From Acanthacorydalis orientalis (taxonomy: Eukaryota > Arthropoda > Insecta > Megaloptera > Corydalidae), in contig CM068319.1 in NCBI GenBank assembly GCA_034766995.1, positions 24,152,459 to 24,216,458 on the forward strand: a stretch of 64,000 nt of DNA, read 5' to 3'. The notes beneath the pieces are model-generated. The model worked only from the letters and a program-made list of their open reading frames with translations, did not search any database and was not told the DNA's origin. Of this stretch, positions 36,317 to 49,476 are shown one piece after another. The translations under genes and the position numbers were made by a program. The stretch's first letter is position 1. Every line of letters starts with the position of its first letter.

Positions 36317-37522
36317 TGGAGAGAGAAGAGAAGATTTTATAGTAAAAAGTAATATTATTAATAAAACATCTTTTATGGACATGTCTTCATTTACATAAAA
36401 ATTACAGGAAATCTAAATGTTTAAAATTAATGATTATGAAAAGACATATTTTCTGTCCAGAATAACTAAATTGAAAAATTACAATATTTGAAAGTCATGT
36501 TATTTTAAATAAATAAAAAACATGTCAGTAACAGATCCGTTCAAAAATATTATTTTTTACACTTTTATGAATTAAGAGTGTAAGTCTATTAGATTATTTA
36601 ATGAATCTTTTCGTTGTTCTTCATAGTAGAAATTGTAAATTTTAGCTTGAATTTATATTAATAACATAAACTTATTAACTGGTTCTCTTAGACGCACGAA
36701 GAATATCCCTTCGAAATGTAAAATAAAAATATATTTCTATTCACTTATTCTCATAATTCCTAACAGAATAAATATAAGCTTTTATATACTGATATATAAA
36801 AATTCTTATTCATAACAATTCATAATAATTTCATGTACAAATTTGTACCGCTGAATTAGTAACAGTTAAAGAATCCAGTACCTCTATCGTTCACACATTT
36901 CTTTTAGACTTTTTAAAATTCTTATCACACTTGTTCAAGATTATCTTCAATTTTGAACGATCTTCTGTTAATAAATTTGATCTATTTTTATTTTTTTCAA
37001 TTTTGTCGATCTAGTAATTTCCTCTCTTGTACATTTTAAATATACCTTCTATTTATTTATCATTATATTCAGGATCTCTCTCCCTCCCTCTTTATTTCTC
37101 TCCCTCCCCTCTCCATATATGTATATATATATATATATATAATTTATGTAAACATTTTTAATCTTATGCAGAATATACTTGAATCCAAAAATGAAAGTAC
37201 TATCGATCTCAATGTCATAGATGAAAATCGTTTAACCCTTTTGGAATGGTTAGCAAGTTTAACTGGATACAATCCACCAAGTACAACTACAGAGAGACCA
37301 GTTATAGCGGATCCTCCAGTCGAATGCACACCCTGTAGTACGTATAATTAAATATAATTAAATTGTAATTTTTGGCATTGATAAACTCTTTAAAAATCTG
37401 TATCTTATTCCTTATTCCACTGATTTTTTAAAAGAAAATCTTTTTTATATAGAAATATACCATAGTTATATTAAATAATTGATATTAAAATTGTTTAAAA
37501 CTCTAGAAAAAATATACAAACA

Positions 37523-37566
<44 letters not shown>

Positions 37567-40500
37567 TCTTAGTGTAACTTGTATTAATTATGGATCTTAT
37601 AATTAAATGCAAAACTACTTTTAGAAAAGTATATTTTAATACTATGTTGAGCATTATCTCTACATAAAAAATATTAATTTAGCTTTGAAGTTTATTTATT
37701 TATATTTTAATTGATTTTTTACTAAATTAAGTACGTTAATATACTTATATCAAGTTTTGTTTTACTAATATATTTTAATTCGTTAATTTTTTTTAACCAC
37801 GTAGGAACCAACAATTTATTTGAAAATAATCTGACTTATTATTATTGTGTTTTTATGGATCGTCGTTCTTATTTATTGATCAGATTCACTTCTTCACTGA
37901 TAAATGTTTTCGTATTCCTCAGATATGTTTTGATGAAGATATTTTCAAGATTTAAATGTAAAATATTTAATTTTTCTGGTAGATTACATTGATTGATTTA
38001 TCTTGTTCTTCTTTAATGGCGCTACAACCCAAATCGAGCCTTGACTTTCTCAATTTTCTGCCTCTAGACATTCCTCTGCCTAGCATTTCTTCTCCAATTC
38101 CTTGCTCCCAACAGTTCCACTGCTTCCTTCTCTACATTATCTATCCATTTGAGCCTTGATTTTCCCACAGGTGTTCTCCCGCCTGACAATCCATCCAAAT
38201 CCCTTTTTGATACTCTTGAGTCAGGCATTCGTTCAATGTTACTTGCCCATTGCAGACGGAGCATTTTTATAAAGACCGATAGTTTCGGTTCTTTATAGAC
38301 TTTATATAATTCGAAGTTGTAGCGTATTCTCCATATACCTCCATCGTTTACTGGTCCAAATATCCTTCTTAATACTTTATTGATTTATATATTAATTAAA
38401 TTTCAATCAAGAAACTATATTAACGAAATTTATCTGAATATGAACAAAACGTATAAATCGGTCTTAACACAAATGGACAAGAAAAGCAGTCTATAACAAT
38501 ACAGTAAGAAGATTAGTTATAATGGATTCTTAGCAAATAAAATCTATACTATAGCATTTTATTTACTGGATTTAAGGGACTATGCTCTAACTTTATATTA
38601 AAATCGTATAAATTAAACAAGCTATTTTCTTGAATGCGAATTAAAGATTAAAATTATTATCTCAAAATTACCATTAGTAAAAAATATCTTATTCTCAGAA
38701 TATCGGAAAGTCAATCATATCGAAAAAATTACTGTAAAACTTGAATTTACATTCACTTAAGAATACCAACTGTGGGTACTTAAGATGTTTTTTTTTTGTT
38801 AATTTTAAATCCAAACAAATGTATGTGAAGTAAATTAACATTGAAGAGAAATGACTACAAATCATAAATTATTCATTCTAGAATGAAATGATTTGTAGTC
38901 GTTAAATTATATTCCGTTATAATGTGTAGGTGTGCCATTTTTCTACTTTTCAACAGCACTAAATTTCTATATGTGTTTATTACATACTCATATATTAAAT
39001 ATAAATAAAATGTTTTTTTTCTAAAAAAATAACATTTCGTTAATGCTTTAAACTATTTAATGTTTTAGAATGCGGTTTAACAAATGTAAAAAATAGAATT
39101 ATTGGGGGTCAAGAAACAACAGAGAACCTATATCCATGGATGGTGTTTCTTACATATCGTGGAAGCTTTTATTGTGGGGGTTCACTTATCAACAATCTTT
39201 ACGTCTTGACTGCTGCACACTGTGTTATTAGGTAAATAACATCCTTCAACTTATAGTTTTTTAATTATTCGTAAAGCAAAAAAATGATGAAAATGATATT
39301 TAAAATATTTTATATTATTTTTGAAATTATTCTCTTCAATTATTTAAACATCTTTTATTTTATTACATATTAATATATATATATATCTTGTATATTAATA
39401 TAAAACACTTTTGACGCAAAAAAAAATCAGTTTTAGGAAAAATCGAATCGGTGTTCATTTTATGGAACACGATCGTATGCACCCTGATGAAATGAAAGTA
39501 TTCTCCAGAAATATCTCACGTATTATAAGACACAGTAAATATAACACATATAATTATGATAATGATATAGCTTTACTTAGACTCGATAAACCTATTTCGT
39601 TTAAAAAGGAAATGAGGCCAGTATGTCTTCCAAGACGCTATCACAGTTTCACTGGATTAGATGGTAATTCTTTTTATTTACGTTTTTTTTTTATCTAAAA
39701 TATACCAGCGTTTACCTAATATCTTAGATAAATATATAATATTTTAATACATCTTTCTGTTGTTTTATTTTAATTCTTTGTCGAAATGAATTCAATAGTT
39801 TCACATTTATTTGTAAAAATATAGGAAAATATTTACAGTTACTTATAAATATCGTTTTTTTATTAAAATGATTTTTATTTATTTTAAATCTAAATAAATG
39901 TGCATTCAAATGTCATAATTTTATAATTTGTTTAACTTAAAAAAAGAACAAAATAAACTTTAACTTTTAACTATCACAAATATTTGCATAAAAAATAATA
40001 TCTCCTACATCAAATTGTTTTTATAAATTTCGATAATTTTATAGTTAAAAAAAGAAGAGCTTTTAATTGATACCACTTTATAAATTTCGATATGATTAAT
40101 GATATTATTGTTTATTTTCTTATCTGTGATTCTGTTGATCTATCGTACTCTATGATTTAGTCTCATTTAATCACTCTCAAATTATTCTTTTACAACAAAT
40201 TTTTACTCAGAACCATTTTCTGATAGCTTTATTAAATGATGACTAAGAGCCAGAACCGATCGTAGCTGAATTATTCAAGAATGAGATTCAACGAAACCAA
40301 ACCAAAGATAACATTTTTGTATGATTTATTTATTATTCATAAATAAATTATTTTAGTAATTCGATATTATATTTTTAATCATTATCGATTATTTTATCAT
40401 TAGACGCGTATTTGCCTGTTTTATAATTTGTAATATGTTTATAATTACTACCTATCATCATTTCATATATTATTCACGTGATGTTATGTCCTAAAAACAA

Positions 40501-42389
40501 TTATAATCCAATACCAATGTTTATCATATTCAGTCAGTCTTAATTTTTCAAATAAATATTTTAATACAAAGGTTATTAACGCAATATAAGCTAAATATTT
40601 ATTTTGAAATAATTGTCATTTTTTAAATCATTATACACACATTATTAAGAATAATTTTCATCTAATTTTCAATTCATCCTTTAGGTATTGTTACCGGATG
40701 GGGACTTACACAGTCAAACGGTGCACTTGCTGAAAAACTGCAAGAAGTAACCGTTCCAATTATTTCTAATAAAGTATGTAGAGAAACTGCGTACGGAAAA
40801 GATAGAATCACTGCGAATATGATATGTGCAGGCTATGTTGATGAAGGAACAAAAGATTCTTGCCAAGGTGACAGTGGTGGACCTATGCACATTATTAATA
40901 ATACAATACATCATGTAGTTGGTGAGAAAATTTGTTTTTTAATTATTGAATACAATATTCGAAAGTGTATCATGTAAAAATATAATTAACTCTCTATTCC
41001 TGCACGAATTTATTTAACATACAATTGGTTTAATGAAAACACTGAATTAAAAAAAAAACGTTATTTCATCAATCTTCTATTCATTATCAAAATTGTAACG
41101 AATTTTCAGAACATAAAATTATGGAATTTTTAATTTAAAAAATATAAAAATAAAGATAGTAACATGATTGTATGTAGATACAGTTTCTAAATATATTGTT
41201 TATATAAATAATTAACGAATTCTAAAAGAAAGTATAACTAGTAGCAAAAAAGCGCAAGTATAGATAGTTCTAGTATAGATATTAGGTATATACAGATTTA
41301 ATTTTTTTTATTAGAATGAACAGGTTTTTTAATAATATTTCATTATAAAAATGTTATCAATTACGCATGAAAAGTATATCATTTTTACTAAAAATCCAAG
41401 TAAATTTCAATAAACATGTAAGAAGTATTGATAGAACAAAATCATAACAATTTTGTCGTATATTTTCTACCAATCAACACATATTCTTTGAATTTTTGAA
41501 TAGTTTATAGTGTATACATTTTGAAATCGGTAATATTCAACATGTAGCTTTGCAAAAGATATTTGACTCTGCATCTTTTTAATATTACAAACGACAATTA
41601 CTACATTTTCTACTTATTTTAATTATAAAACGAAAAAATAGAATTTATAATTAAATACGTTATTCGATCTAAATGATTCCAACCTAATAAAAAATAATCT
41701 TTAAAAAGATATTTTTTTATTTTTCAATTTAATCTCCTCTTATTTCAATGAAATTTTCAGAACTTATAATAAGAGCTTTTATACGTTTATAAGAACATTC
41801 AACGCATCTCTTTTAAAAATATAAATAACTATAAACAAATATAAATAGCTACAAAACGTAAAAATAACAGTTAAGCATTAAAAATTACAATTGGACAGGA
41901 AAAATTGTAAATAAAGCATATATTTCCAAAATAAGATTTCATTGATCTGCCAAAAGTTTTCACATTACATTTTAATTAAATTATATGATTGTTTCAATAA
42001 AACTTATTCTTGTCTTATGTCTCAGTCTTATACATTGTTCCAAATTTTAGGTCATACATTTAGTAAATATCTCAAAAAAATATGAATACTGTTTACCTAA
42101 AGTACTGAAGTTGCTATTTATTTAATTCGAAAACTATTTTAAAATAAATAACAAATTGCTGTAATTATTTACATTTGCATAATATACTGCATCTGCTTTA
42201 AACACTGGTTAAGAGATAAAACATAATAATATTATAGGTGTTGTATCATGGGGAGAAGGTTGTGCAGAACCAAATCATCCCGGAGTTTATACACGCGTCA
42301 ATCGTTTTGTTACTTGGATTGAAAACAATACCAAAGATGCTTGCACATGTAAAGAAGTTCAGCCACCGATTAAAAAGACGGGTACTTAA
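35177..42389 (+). CDS. Secreted trypsin-like serine protease (S1A), 344 aa, six exons
   Basis: Exons 35177-35266, 37172-37337, 39069-39231, 39437-39663, 40685-40921 and 42238-42389; phases 0,1,2,1,1. Residues about 8-28 are a hydrophobic signal segment ending HS|QQ. A linker with PPSTTTERP precedes a propeptide knot (ECTPCKCG), and activation is after Arg95 (R|IIGG). Triad: His136 (TAAHC), Asp183 (DNDIALL), Ser279 (GDSGGP). Asp273 predicts trypsin specificity. The C-terminus has DACTCKEV and a Pro/Lys-rich tail. It is a paralogue of the protease at 14-22 kb. The two share exon phases, the 163-nt His exon and the C-terminal CTC, but this one lacks the intron before GDSGGP. Likely an extracellular zymogen; substrate unknown. 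A polyadenylation signal candidate AATAAA lies at 42536. Confidence 0.93.
35267..37171 (+). other. Intron 1 of the plus-strand protease
   Basis: 1.9 kb without coding sense. Holds (TATG)n(TA)n near 36014-36066 and (TA)n at 36258-36312 and 37121-37142, plus a CT-rich run at 37075-37115. Confidence 0.75.
38005..38378 (-). mobile_element. Non-LTR retrotransposon (LINE) fragment, C-terminal end of reverse-transcriptase ORF
   Basis: On the minus strand one frame is open from about 38378 to 38064. It includes [30 protein letters not shown] and [20 protein letters not shown], the conserved tail found after the reverse transcriptase in insect LINE ORF2 proteins. After a stop, the relic continues with KVKARFGL and a further stop, as at the true 3' end of such ORFs. 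It is 5'-truncated and dead, and lies in intron 2 of the plus-strand protease, opposite in orientation. Confidence 0.8.
38851..38903. repeat. Bulged hairpin in intron 2
   Basis: GACTACAAATCAT at 38853-38865 pairs with ATGATTTGTAGTC at 38888-38900. An inner stem (TTCATTC/GAATGAA) closes around TCTAGA, with a 6-nt bulge on the left arm. No function can be assigned. Confidence 0.6.
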
Positions 42390-43181
42390 ACAAGATCTGA
42401 TTCCTATAAATGAATAATAGATGTACTTAACTAATTTATTATTATAGTAAATATAATTCTATATTATACTTTATTACATTTTAATTTTTAAGTTTCTTTT
42501 ATATGTTGAGTTAAAAAAAATTAAATATATTTTAAAATAAATTTACAACATACACTTTTACATTATATCAACATATATTTATATTTATTTTAGAACCTGA
42601 AACATGAAATTAATTGTATAGTTGATTACAATCACAGTTGATTTTTTCAAAGAAGAATGGTATGTTTTGAAATAATTTATAATAAAGTATACACAATTAA
42701 CTTTGTAATGACATATTTTCATAGATATTATTTTCTTTATATTAAAATATTAATAATGATCTCGTTTTTGAATCAGTTCTTTCATTAATATTTATATTTT
42801 TATCATATCTAAAATATTCATACCATTTTATTTAATAATTCATCAGAAAAGAACATGGAATATGGAAAAAAATTTAAACCGTCACTACAATCACAATTAA
42901 ATGGTAATTATTAATAAGTTATTTCTCGGTTAAAATTTGGAATATTTTTTTAAATAATCTATAAATTATATTTATTAATAATAATTTATTTAAATTTTTC
43001 ATTAACAGATTATTATTAATTAATTGTTTCCGCATTTAGTGACTTCATATCATCGATTATTCGTTATCTAAATATTGTGTTTCAATTTATATTATAAATT
43101 ATACTCACTTATTCAAATTTAAATAACATATTTAAGCACAGTAATTAAATATATTTGTAATTGTCCCTTTATTAATAAAAA
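42390..43181. other. Convergent intergenic spacer
   Basis: The 3' ends of the plus-strand protease and the minus-strand PG-repeat gene face each other here. Candidate polyadenylation signals are AATAAA at 42536-42541 (plus) and at 43168-43173 (minus), the latter about 9 nt past its stop. No gene seen between them. Confidence 0.6.
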
Positions 43182-43406
43182 TTAACAACAAAGTAAATCA
43201 GACAATGGCTTAGGTAAGGGCATTTCTCGCTTTGTTACTGATAAGAATTGCCAAGTTGGTTTTTGCTTCATTTTGGAATGTGTAGCTGAAAAAACGGAAT
43301 ATCGTCCAACCCCAGGAGTAATTGGAGGTTTTGGAACGGGACGTGGATCATACAATGAACAATTGAATGGATACTTATTCGGTTTCGCAGGTTTCAGTCT
43401 GTAATA

Positions 43407-43478
<72 letters not shown>

Positions 43479-44138
43479 GTTTCATATTTCTAATTTTATG
43501 AAGAGTTTATATTTTATTATTTTAATAGCATACAAGACATCATATGTTTGTGGTCCTGGCGAATTTGGATCTTTCCAGCACAAGGTAATATTAGATAAAG
43601 CAATTCGTTGCGTAGGACGAACATTAAATCTATCTGCTAAACCCCAACATCCGTATTTACTCTTCTTAGGATGCAATAATCGTTTCATTTCTGTAGGTAC
43701 GTCATAAAATGATTTCAAACATCCCTTAAACGATCCTGGTCCAAAATGATTTTTGATTGTTGTTTCATCCCTCTCACCTATTTTTTTTAATATTTTATTT
43801 GTGTGTTTTATAAATACATAAGAATCTTAATTTAGAAAATATTCTTAACATACCAGTAAAAAGGTCGTATGGTCCTCTCTTACTCACAACTTTTTTAAGT
43901 AAAGCGTTTAAGCTTCCCGGATCTTTTGGATTGTATGTACCAGGTGAAAGCCAATATGATGGCTGATGTCTTTTGAATCTTGAAACAAATCCATCGTATT
44001 CGAATTGCTTTGTAGTGCCCACTTTATTAAAAATGCTATATTTTTCATAATAATTCATATCAGGAATATGATTCTTTCCATATGACCCTTGCAAAATAAT
44101 AATTACATACAGACTCACTCTCTCTCGCACACACACAC

Positions 44139-44188
<50 letters not shown>

Positions 44189-44492
44189 TGTGTGTGTGTT
44201 TGTGAATATGTTGTGTAAATGTACAAAAAATGAACCCAAAATAATTGAAATTTTAATATTCTCTAATCACCTACACCAGGCGTATTAAATTTAAGTCGGT
44301 TTTGAAAACGAGAGTCAACTCCAAATCCTATGTCTTTTCTACATGGTTTTTGGCAAAGTTTTTCATTTAAATCATAAGAACCAGGACCACCAAGACTTTG
44401 CATAAACTTTCTGGAATCGAGTATATGTCGATTTCGCCATCCTAACGTCTTTGAAAACACTTCAAGGTTTTGTTTTCGTTTCCATCTAAAAT

Positions 44493-44525
<33 letters not shown>

Positions 44526-45513
44526 CGAAAAAATGAGTGAATAAATCACAGTTCCATTTACTCTATTTCTATATATTTCATATACACTTTAAACTCTTTT
44601 TTTATGCATGTACACATTATATATGTACTATTTATATATGTAATTTAATTTTATAACTAATCATATATATATATATATTACATTTATTAAAAAAAGTACA
44701 AAATATTTATTCTAGATATAATTCATTTATAAAAATCTTTTAATGACCTATATCGTTATTTATTAGTTTATTAAAAATCGCTATAAATTTATTATTATTT
44801 TTAGTATAAAAGATCTGAAAGGTTCTTTGTTTAAATTATACATAAGTTCCGCGAATTAAAATTATTGTCAATATTTTAATCGACCTTCATATATTAAAAA
44901 TAGTACAGAGAAAGTGTTCTGATTTATCTAAAACATTATCCAGTTCATTGCTAATCTGTACCAAATTTATTATTCATAAAATTACATTGAACTGGTCAAC
45001 GTGGTTGTTTCACTGGAAGACCAATTTACATTGCTAGATAAATTAAGGTACGTTATTTATTACAAATTGGTGGCTTTGTTTACTTAATACTGAAAGAAAA
45101 GAAGTGAATATGTTTCTATTAAAACTTTTATTTAGTATTAATGTTAAATATTTAAATAAATATTTTCATAAATAATTAAATAATTCTAGAAGTTGCTTTA
45201 AATACTTATATTTTTCTTAATCATTTTTATTTATTTTACATTCCTAAGTCTATAAAAAATATACTGAACAACACATGAATATATTTGTCAGTATATATAT
45301 ATATAAATAAAATAATTTAACATACGGTTCCCAAATCTGTTTGTGTTCAAAACATTCATCTGCACTTTTTGGATAATATGTTGCTGATGAGAGTTGGGTA
45401 TCCTTTTTTAAGGAACCAGATGTATCTAAATCTGGATGAAACCCAATTTTTGCAAAACGTTTCGTGGCTATTCCAAAAGGTGCTGGAGATTGAGAAACTT
45501 TTTTTTTGTTCAT
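43182..45513 (-). CDS. Sperm-tail PG-rich repeat protein (LEXM/STPG-like), 365 aa, five exons
   Basis: Model: complement of 43182-43398, 43534-43777, 43854-44087, 44271-44485 and 45326-45513, phases 2,1,1,2. The N-terminus has APFGIATKRFAKIGFHPD, which resembles the start of lymphocyte expansion molecule and related STPG proteins. PG-type repeats follow at about residues 95-102 (GGPGSYDL), 131-138 (TPGVGSYG), 182-188 (SPGTYNP), 225-229 (GPGSF), near 287 (SPGPQTYDV) and near the C-terminus (TPGVGRYSV). There is no signal peptide, membrane segment or enzyme motif. Known members of this repeat class are ciliary/flagellar microtubule-associated proteins, so a role in the sperm axoneme or cilia is likely but inferred. 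The (TA)n tract at 43418-43478 sits between the last two exons. Confidence 0.85.
43418..43478. repeat. (TA)n microsatellite between two exons
   Basis: About 60 bp of TA, preceded by ATAC units, within the short last intron of the PG-repeat gene, only about 20 bp from the acceptor. Confidence 0.9.
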
Positions 45514-46564
45514 CCTTATAATATTAAATTTACTTTTATTTTAAAAGTAATCTTTTCAAAATCCAAAATTAAATTTCAATATAAAAATAACGTCAAAATT
45601 ATTATACTTTATTATATATTTACTATAGCGACAACTATATTTTTATTTTTATAAAATTTTCCTATTCTGTTGTGGGGGTGTTGTAATAGTGTAAGTTCAG
45701 AATATTTAGAAATATTGGAGAAAATGTATAAATCTCAAAGAATATACAAAATTCAATTCTATTTCATCATTATCCCAACTTTCCTAATTAATAGTTTATA
45801 ATCTATTTTTGTTAATTTATACTGAGAATATTTACAATGGTGTAACTCGGAATAAAAGAATAACTAATAATTACTTCAATTTTTTCAACAACAATCGGAT
45901 CGTAAACTCATCAATCAATATTAACCTTTTGATATACGTGACCTCTCAACAAAAATTTTTGAATTGTGTTTTATGCAGAGAAAGTGAAGTCATATTTATA
46001 CTGCTTTGGCCTTAATTGTGTTATATGTGTGTAACTGAAATCTAAAGCCACAATTTATAGACTGTTGAACTCCACGTATGAACATTCTTAATTTCTTTAC
46101 GTGTGTGTGATAAATACATGGGTATATTTATATATAATTGCTTTTAGACAAGCTTACGACTTTTGTAATCACTGTTACATTGGACAGAGCATATCTCGGA
46201 TAAAAGTCATTGTCTTTATGTGATGTTGATTTGGTGCTAAAGACGAGATTGTATAGAGTGACGATAGCTGCACGTGTTAGCATGAAGCGAGGTTGACACA
46301 CTTTTGACAGCTGTCATCTTCTGCCAGTCCATGAAAATGTGATTTTGATATCGTTTTTTGTATTTAACACATCGTTATTATGTTATTTATTTATTTTATT
46401 TTTGTGTACAATAAATAATAAGTGTATAAAGGTTATATAACTAGTGAAATTACAAATGAAAAAATGTATGTAAAATGTTGCCGTCCTAATATAATTGAAT
46501 AATAATACTTGTAAACAAAACTTGGAATGAATAAAAAAAACGCGTTCAGATAAAAAAAATCAAA
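45514..46564. promoter_or_regulatory. Divergent promoter region
   Basis: The PG-repeat gene (minus) and the Cab45-like gene (plus) start on either side. The stretch 46020-46350 is GC-richer. It contains CACGTG at 46271-46276 and a perfect palindrome TGACAGCTGTCA at 46305-46316, both E-box-type motifs. No TATA box was identified. No coding sequence seen. Confidence 0.45.
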
Positions 46565-47958
46565 ATGCATTCCATGTTATTCCATCGTTGGTCGACGATT
46601 GTACCTATAGTATTTTACACTTCTTTTTTCTGCTTAATATGGACCTTAGCTCTACCACTTAAATCTAATATACCTCTCAAAAAACCAAACGCTATATTGC
46701 AAGAAAAAATTATATCGAATGTCAATATTAAACGTCATGAAAGTAAGCATCTTTCAGAAATAGTATCTCCGAGTAGTAGTAATAAAAATGTACAAAATAG
46801 CCCTAAAAATATTAAGAACCATGACATTGATATTGATACTAGAACAGAGTATGATGCAAATACGGATCCTGCTAAAGTGTTGAGAGATGTTTTTAAAAGG
46901 TATAACATTTACATTTTTCACTTTATATACTTCAACATATATGTTTAAATTAGTTTCTAAAGTATGTACTTGTTTTCTTTTAGAGCGGACACAAATAATA
47001 ATAAACTTTTAGATGTAAATGAACTATCCAAATGGATTAATTTTAAAATTAAACAACATATTGCTAGAGCAATAAGGAATAATTATGGTTTATTTACAAT
47101 GATAGATGTTAATCCTAGAAACGGTGTTGTTACATGGGATGAATACCATGTATTTTTCCTAAAACAAAAAGGATTCAGTTCTAAATTTGTAAGAAATCAT
47201 GATGAGAAAAAACATTCTGGACTTCAAAGATCTGTTAAAGGTACATTTCTTAATATACATCCACTTTAAATATTTTGAAACGTTTAATATTCCAGAACAA
47301 ATAATGCGTGATAAAGCATATTGGCAAGAAGCAGCTCGTTTTGACCCAGACAGTTTAACTGTTGATGAATTCTTAGCATTTACACATCCAGAATCCAGTG
47401 CTGCCAATCATTTAGCGCTAGTAGATGAACTTTATGAAAAATTTGATAGAGATGGTGATGAAATTTTAACTGAAGATGAATTTGCAAAATTGCAAACTGA
47501 TGGTATTGTATTTATTTTTCATTATTATATTCTAGAAAAGAAACAAAAGAAAACTGCTATTTTACTGTTAATAAATCTTATGGAAATTTTATTATAGAAT
47601 ATAATAGTATGCACAACTCTAAACCACTTATAATATTTAAAAAAATGTATAAAATATTTTAATAGGTACCGATGAATCTTCTATATTGTTACTCAATAAA
47701 AGTGAAGACGAACGACGTCAAGAATTTAAAAGATCAGTAGATGTAAACGGTGATGGTAAAGCAGATAGGAGAGAACTGCTTCGCTATGTAGCACCACAGA
47801 ATCCACGGAGAAGTGAATTAGAAGCACAATCACTTATATCGATTGCTGATGCAGACCATGACAATGCTCTCAGCTTGCCAGAAGTTCTTGCCCACCCAGA
47901 TTTGTTCATGACCTCAAAAATGGTTAACACCGCAAAAAGTTTCCATGATGAATTTTAG
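46565..47958 (+). CDS. Cab45/SDF4-type calcium-binding protein (insect DNA supercoiling factor family), 363 aa
   Basis: Exons 46565-46899, 46984-47240, 47296-47502 and 47666-47958, phases 2,1,1. The N-terminus carries a hydrophobic signal or anchor segment (about residues 9-30, WSTIVPIVFYTSFFCLIW). Six EF-hand positions follow. Loops at 114-125, 248-259, 292-303 and 328-339 have acidic ligands and Glu at position 12. The loop at 153-164 is weaker (Arg at 5, Asp at 12), and one near 212-223 is degenerate. The chain ends KSFHDEF, matching the HEEF-type tail of Cab45. Length is close to the vertebrate protein. Family knowledge: Cab45 is a soluble Golgi/secretory-pathway Ca2+ sensor for cargo sorting; the insect relative is also reported as DNA supercoiling factor. 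AATAAA signals lie at 48333 and 48429. Confidence 0.92.
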
Positions 47959-48796
47959 AAAATGCAATAATGAGCTTAGTATATCGAATTTATAAAAGTT
48001 TTAAAAATTCACATTAAGTTTATTTATTGCTAGTACTATCACTTAAGCACAGTGAACTTTACTATTATATCAATTCTTCTGCAAAAATTAACTCATAGAC
48101 TAGAAAGTGCTGACTTGTCTTGCCTAATGTAGTTGAAATTATAAAGTCAATGATTCCTAATTAGTATTAATTTATTTAGTATTACTATTGTTTATTTAAT
48201 ATTGATGAATTATTTGTAAAACCTAAGTATTTATTTTGTATTCAGTTTGTACTTATTTATTATGTTGTTTTTGTATGTTAAATTAAAAACAATTTGTAAA
48301 TACTTCTTTCTTTATTGTACACCTAAACAACTAATAAACTCATGACACATTTTCAGTAAATTTGATAGATGTGTTTCGATACATGTCATATAAAAATTTG
48401 TTTAATGCATTGTATACAGAATACTAACAATAAAGTTGTCATCATATGAATTACTCATCCAGTTTCACATACAAGGCTACATTTTCATAGATAAATTATT
48501 TTCTTTTGAATTGCTACTATTGCACTTTTATGTTTGTTTATTTATAAATAATGCAACGATAATTTTCAAGTTTAATTCATTTATATTTGTGCATTATTGC
48601 AGTCAATTCATTCTGTTTTATAGATCACTGTATTTCGTGTCTATATTATTTATAAATATTTAAAAAATAAACGAATTCAACCATGTATACAGCACGATAC
48701 TTAAGAGTGGATTGGCGAAAATTTCGTTTTTCTTTTCCTGATGGTATGAATATTATATTTATTCACTTGTGTTTCAAACATAAACACTGTGTATGC

Positions 48797-48834
<38 letters not shown>

Positions 48835-48843
48835 CACACATAT

Positions 48844-48928
<85 letters not shown>

Positions 48929-49476
48929 CACATATATGATGAACAATTATAAAATTGGTTTATCTTTAATTTCTATATATTAGTTCAAGGAATACACCAT
49001 TCTTATTCATTTTCAAGCAAGTATTACCTAATACTTTAAAATAATTGTTTTCTTTAAATTATAAATAGTACTTATTTAACTAATCCACTAGAAAGATTAA
49101 AATTTAAATTATTGCTTCAAATAAACTGATACCAAGATTAAATGTGCACATACATTTTTTTTTCTATATTTGGGATTATTGGAACGATACTAAATTTGAT
49201 TTAAATCTTAATAAAAATCATAAGATACTATGAAATCAGTCAAATCTGAAATAAATAAAATATATCATATTTTGTGACTAAATGTATTAATTTGAATTAG
49301 CATAAAAGTATAGTATTTGGTGCTGCTTAAGACTGGTCGTACATATTTCAATGTATGTAAGAAGAAGAAGAACCGTTTGTAAACATCAAAATAGTTTTGT
49401 TTTTGTGAAATAAGGCAGAAATCAATACAGAATATTCTTAATTAGAATTACTAATTGATTTCTATTTTTCATAAAA
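47959..49476. other. 3' UTR of the Cab45-like gene and spacer before the ING gene
   Basis: Two AATAAA signals (48333, 48429) mark the likely end of the upstream transcript. A dense cluster of (TA)n and (CA)n arrays fills 48799-48936. A small ATG frame at 48683-48743 ends in a donor-like site and is discussed as a possible alternative ING first exon. Confidence 0.55.
48799..48936. repeat. Cluster of (TA)n and (CA)n arrays
   Basis: Three TA tracts interrupted by ACACAC and ACAT segments, about 140 bp in all. Confidence 0.9.

Noticed and set aside
43498..43707. A 69-codon plus-strand frame
   Set aside because: It is the antisense shadow of exon 4 of the PG-repeat gene.
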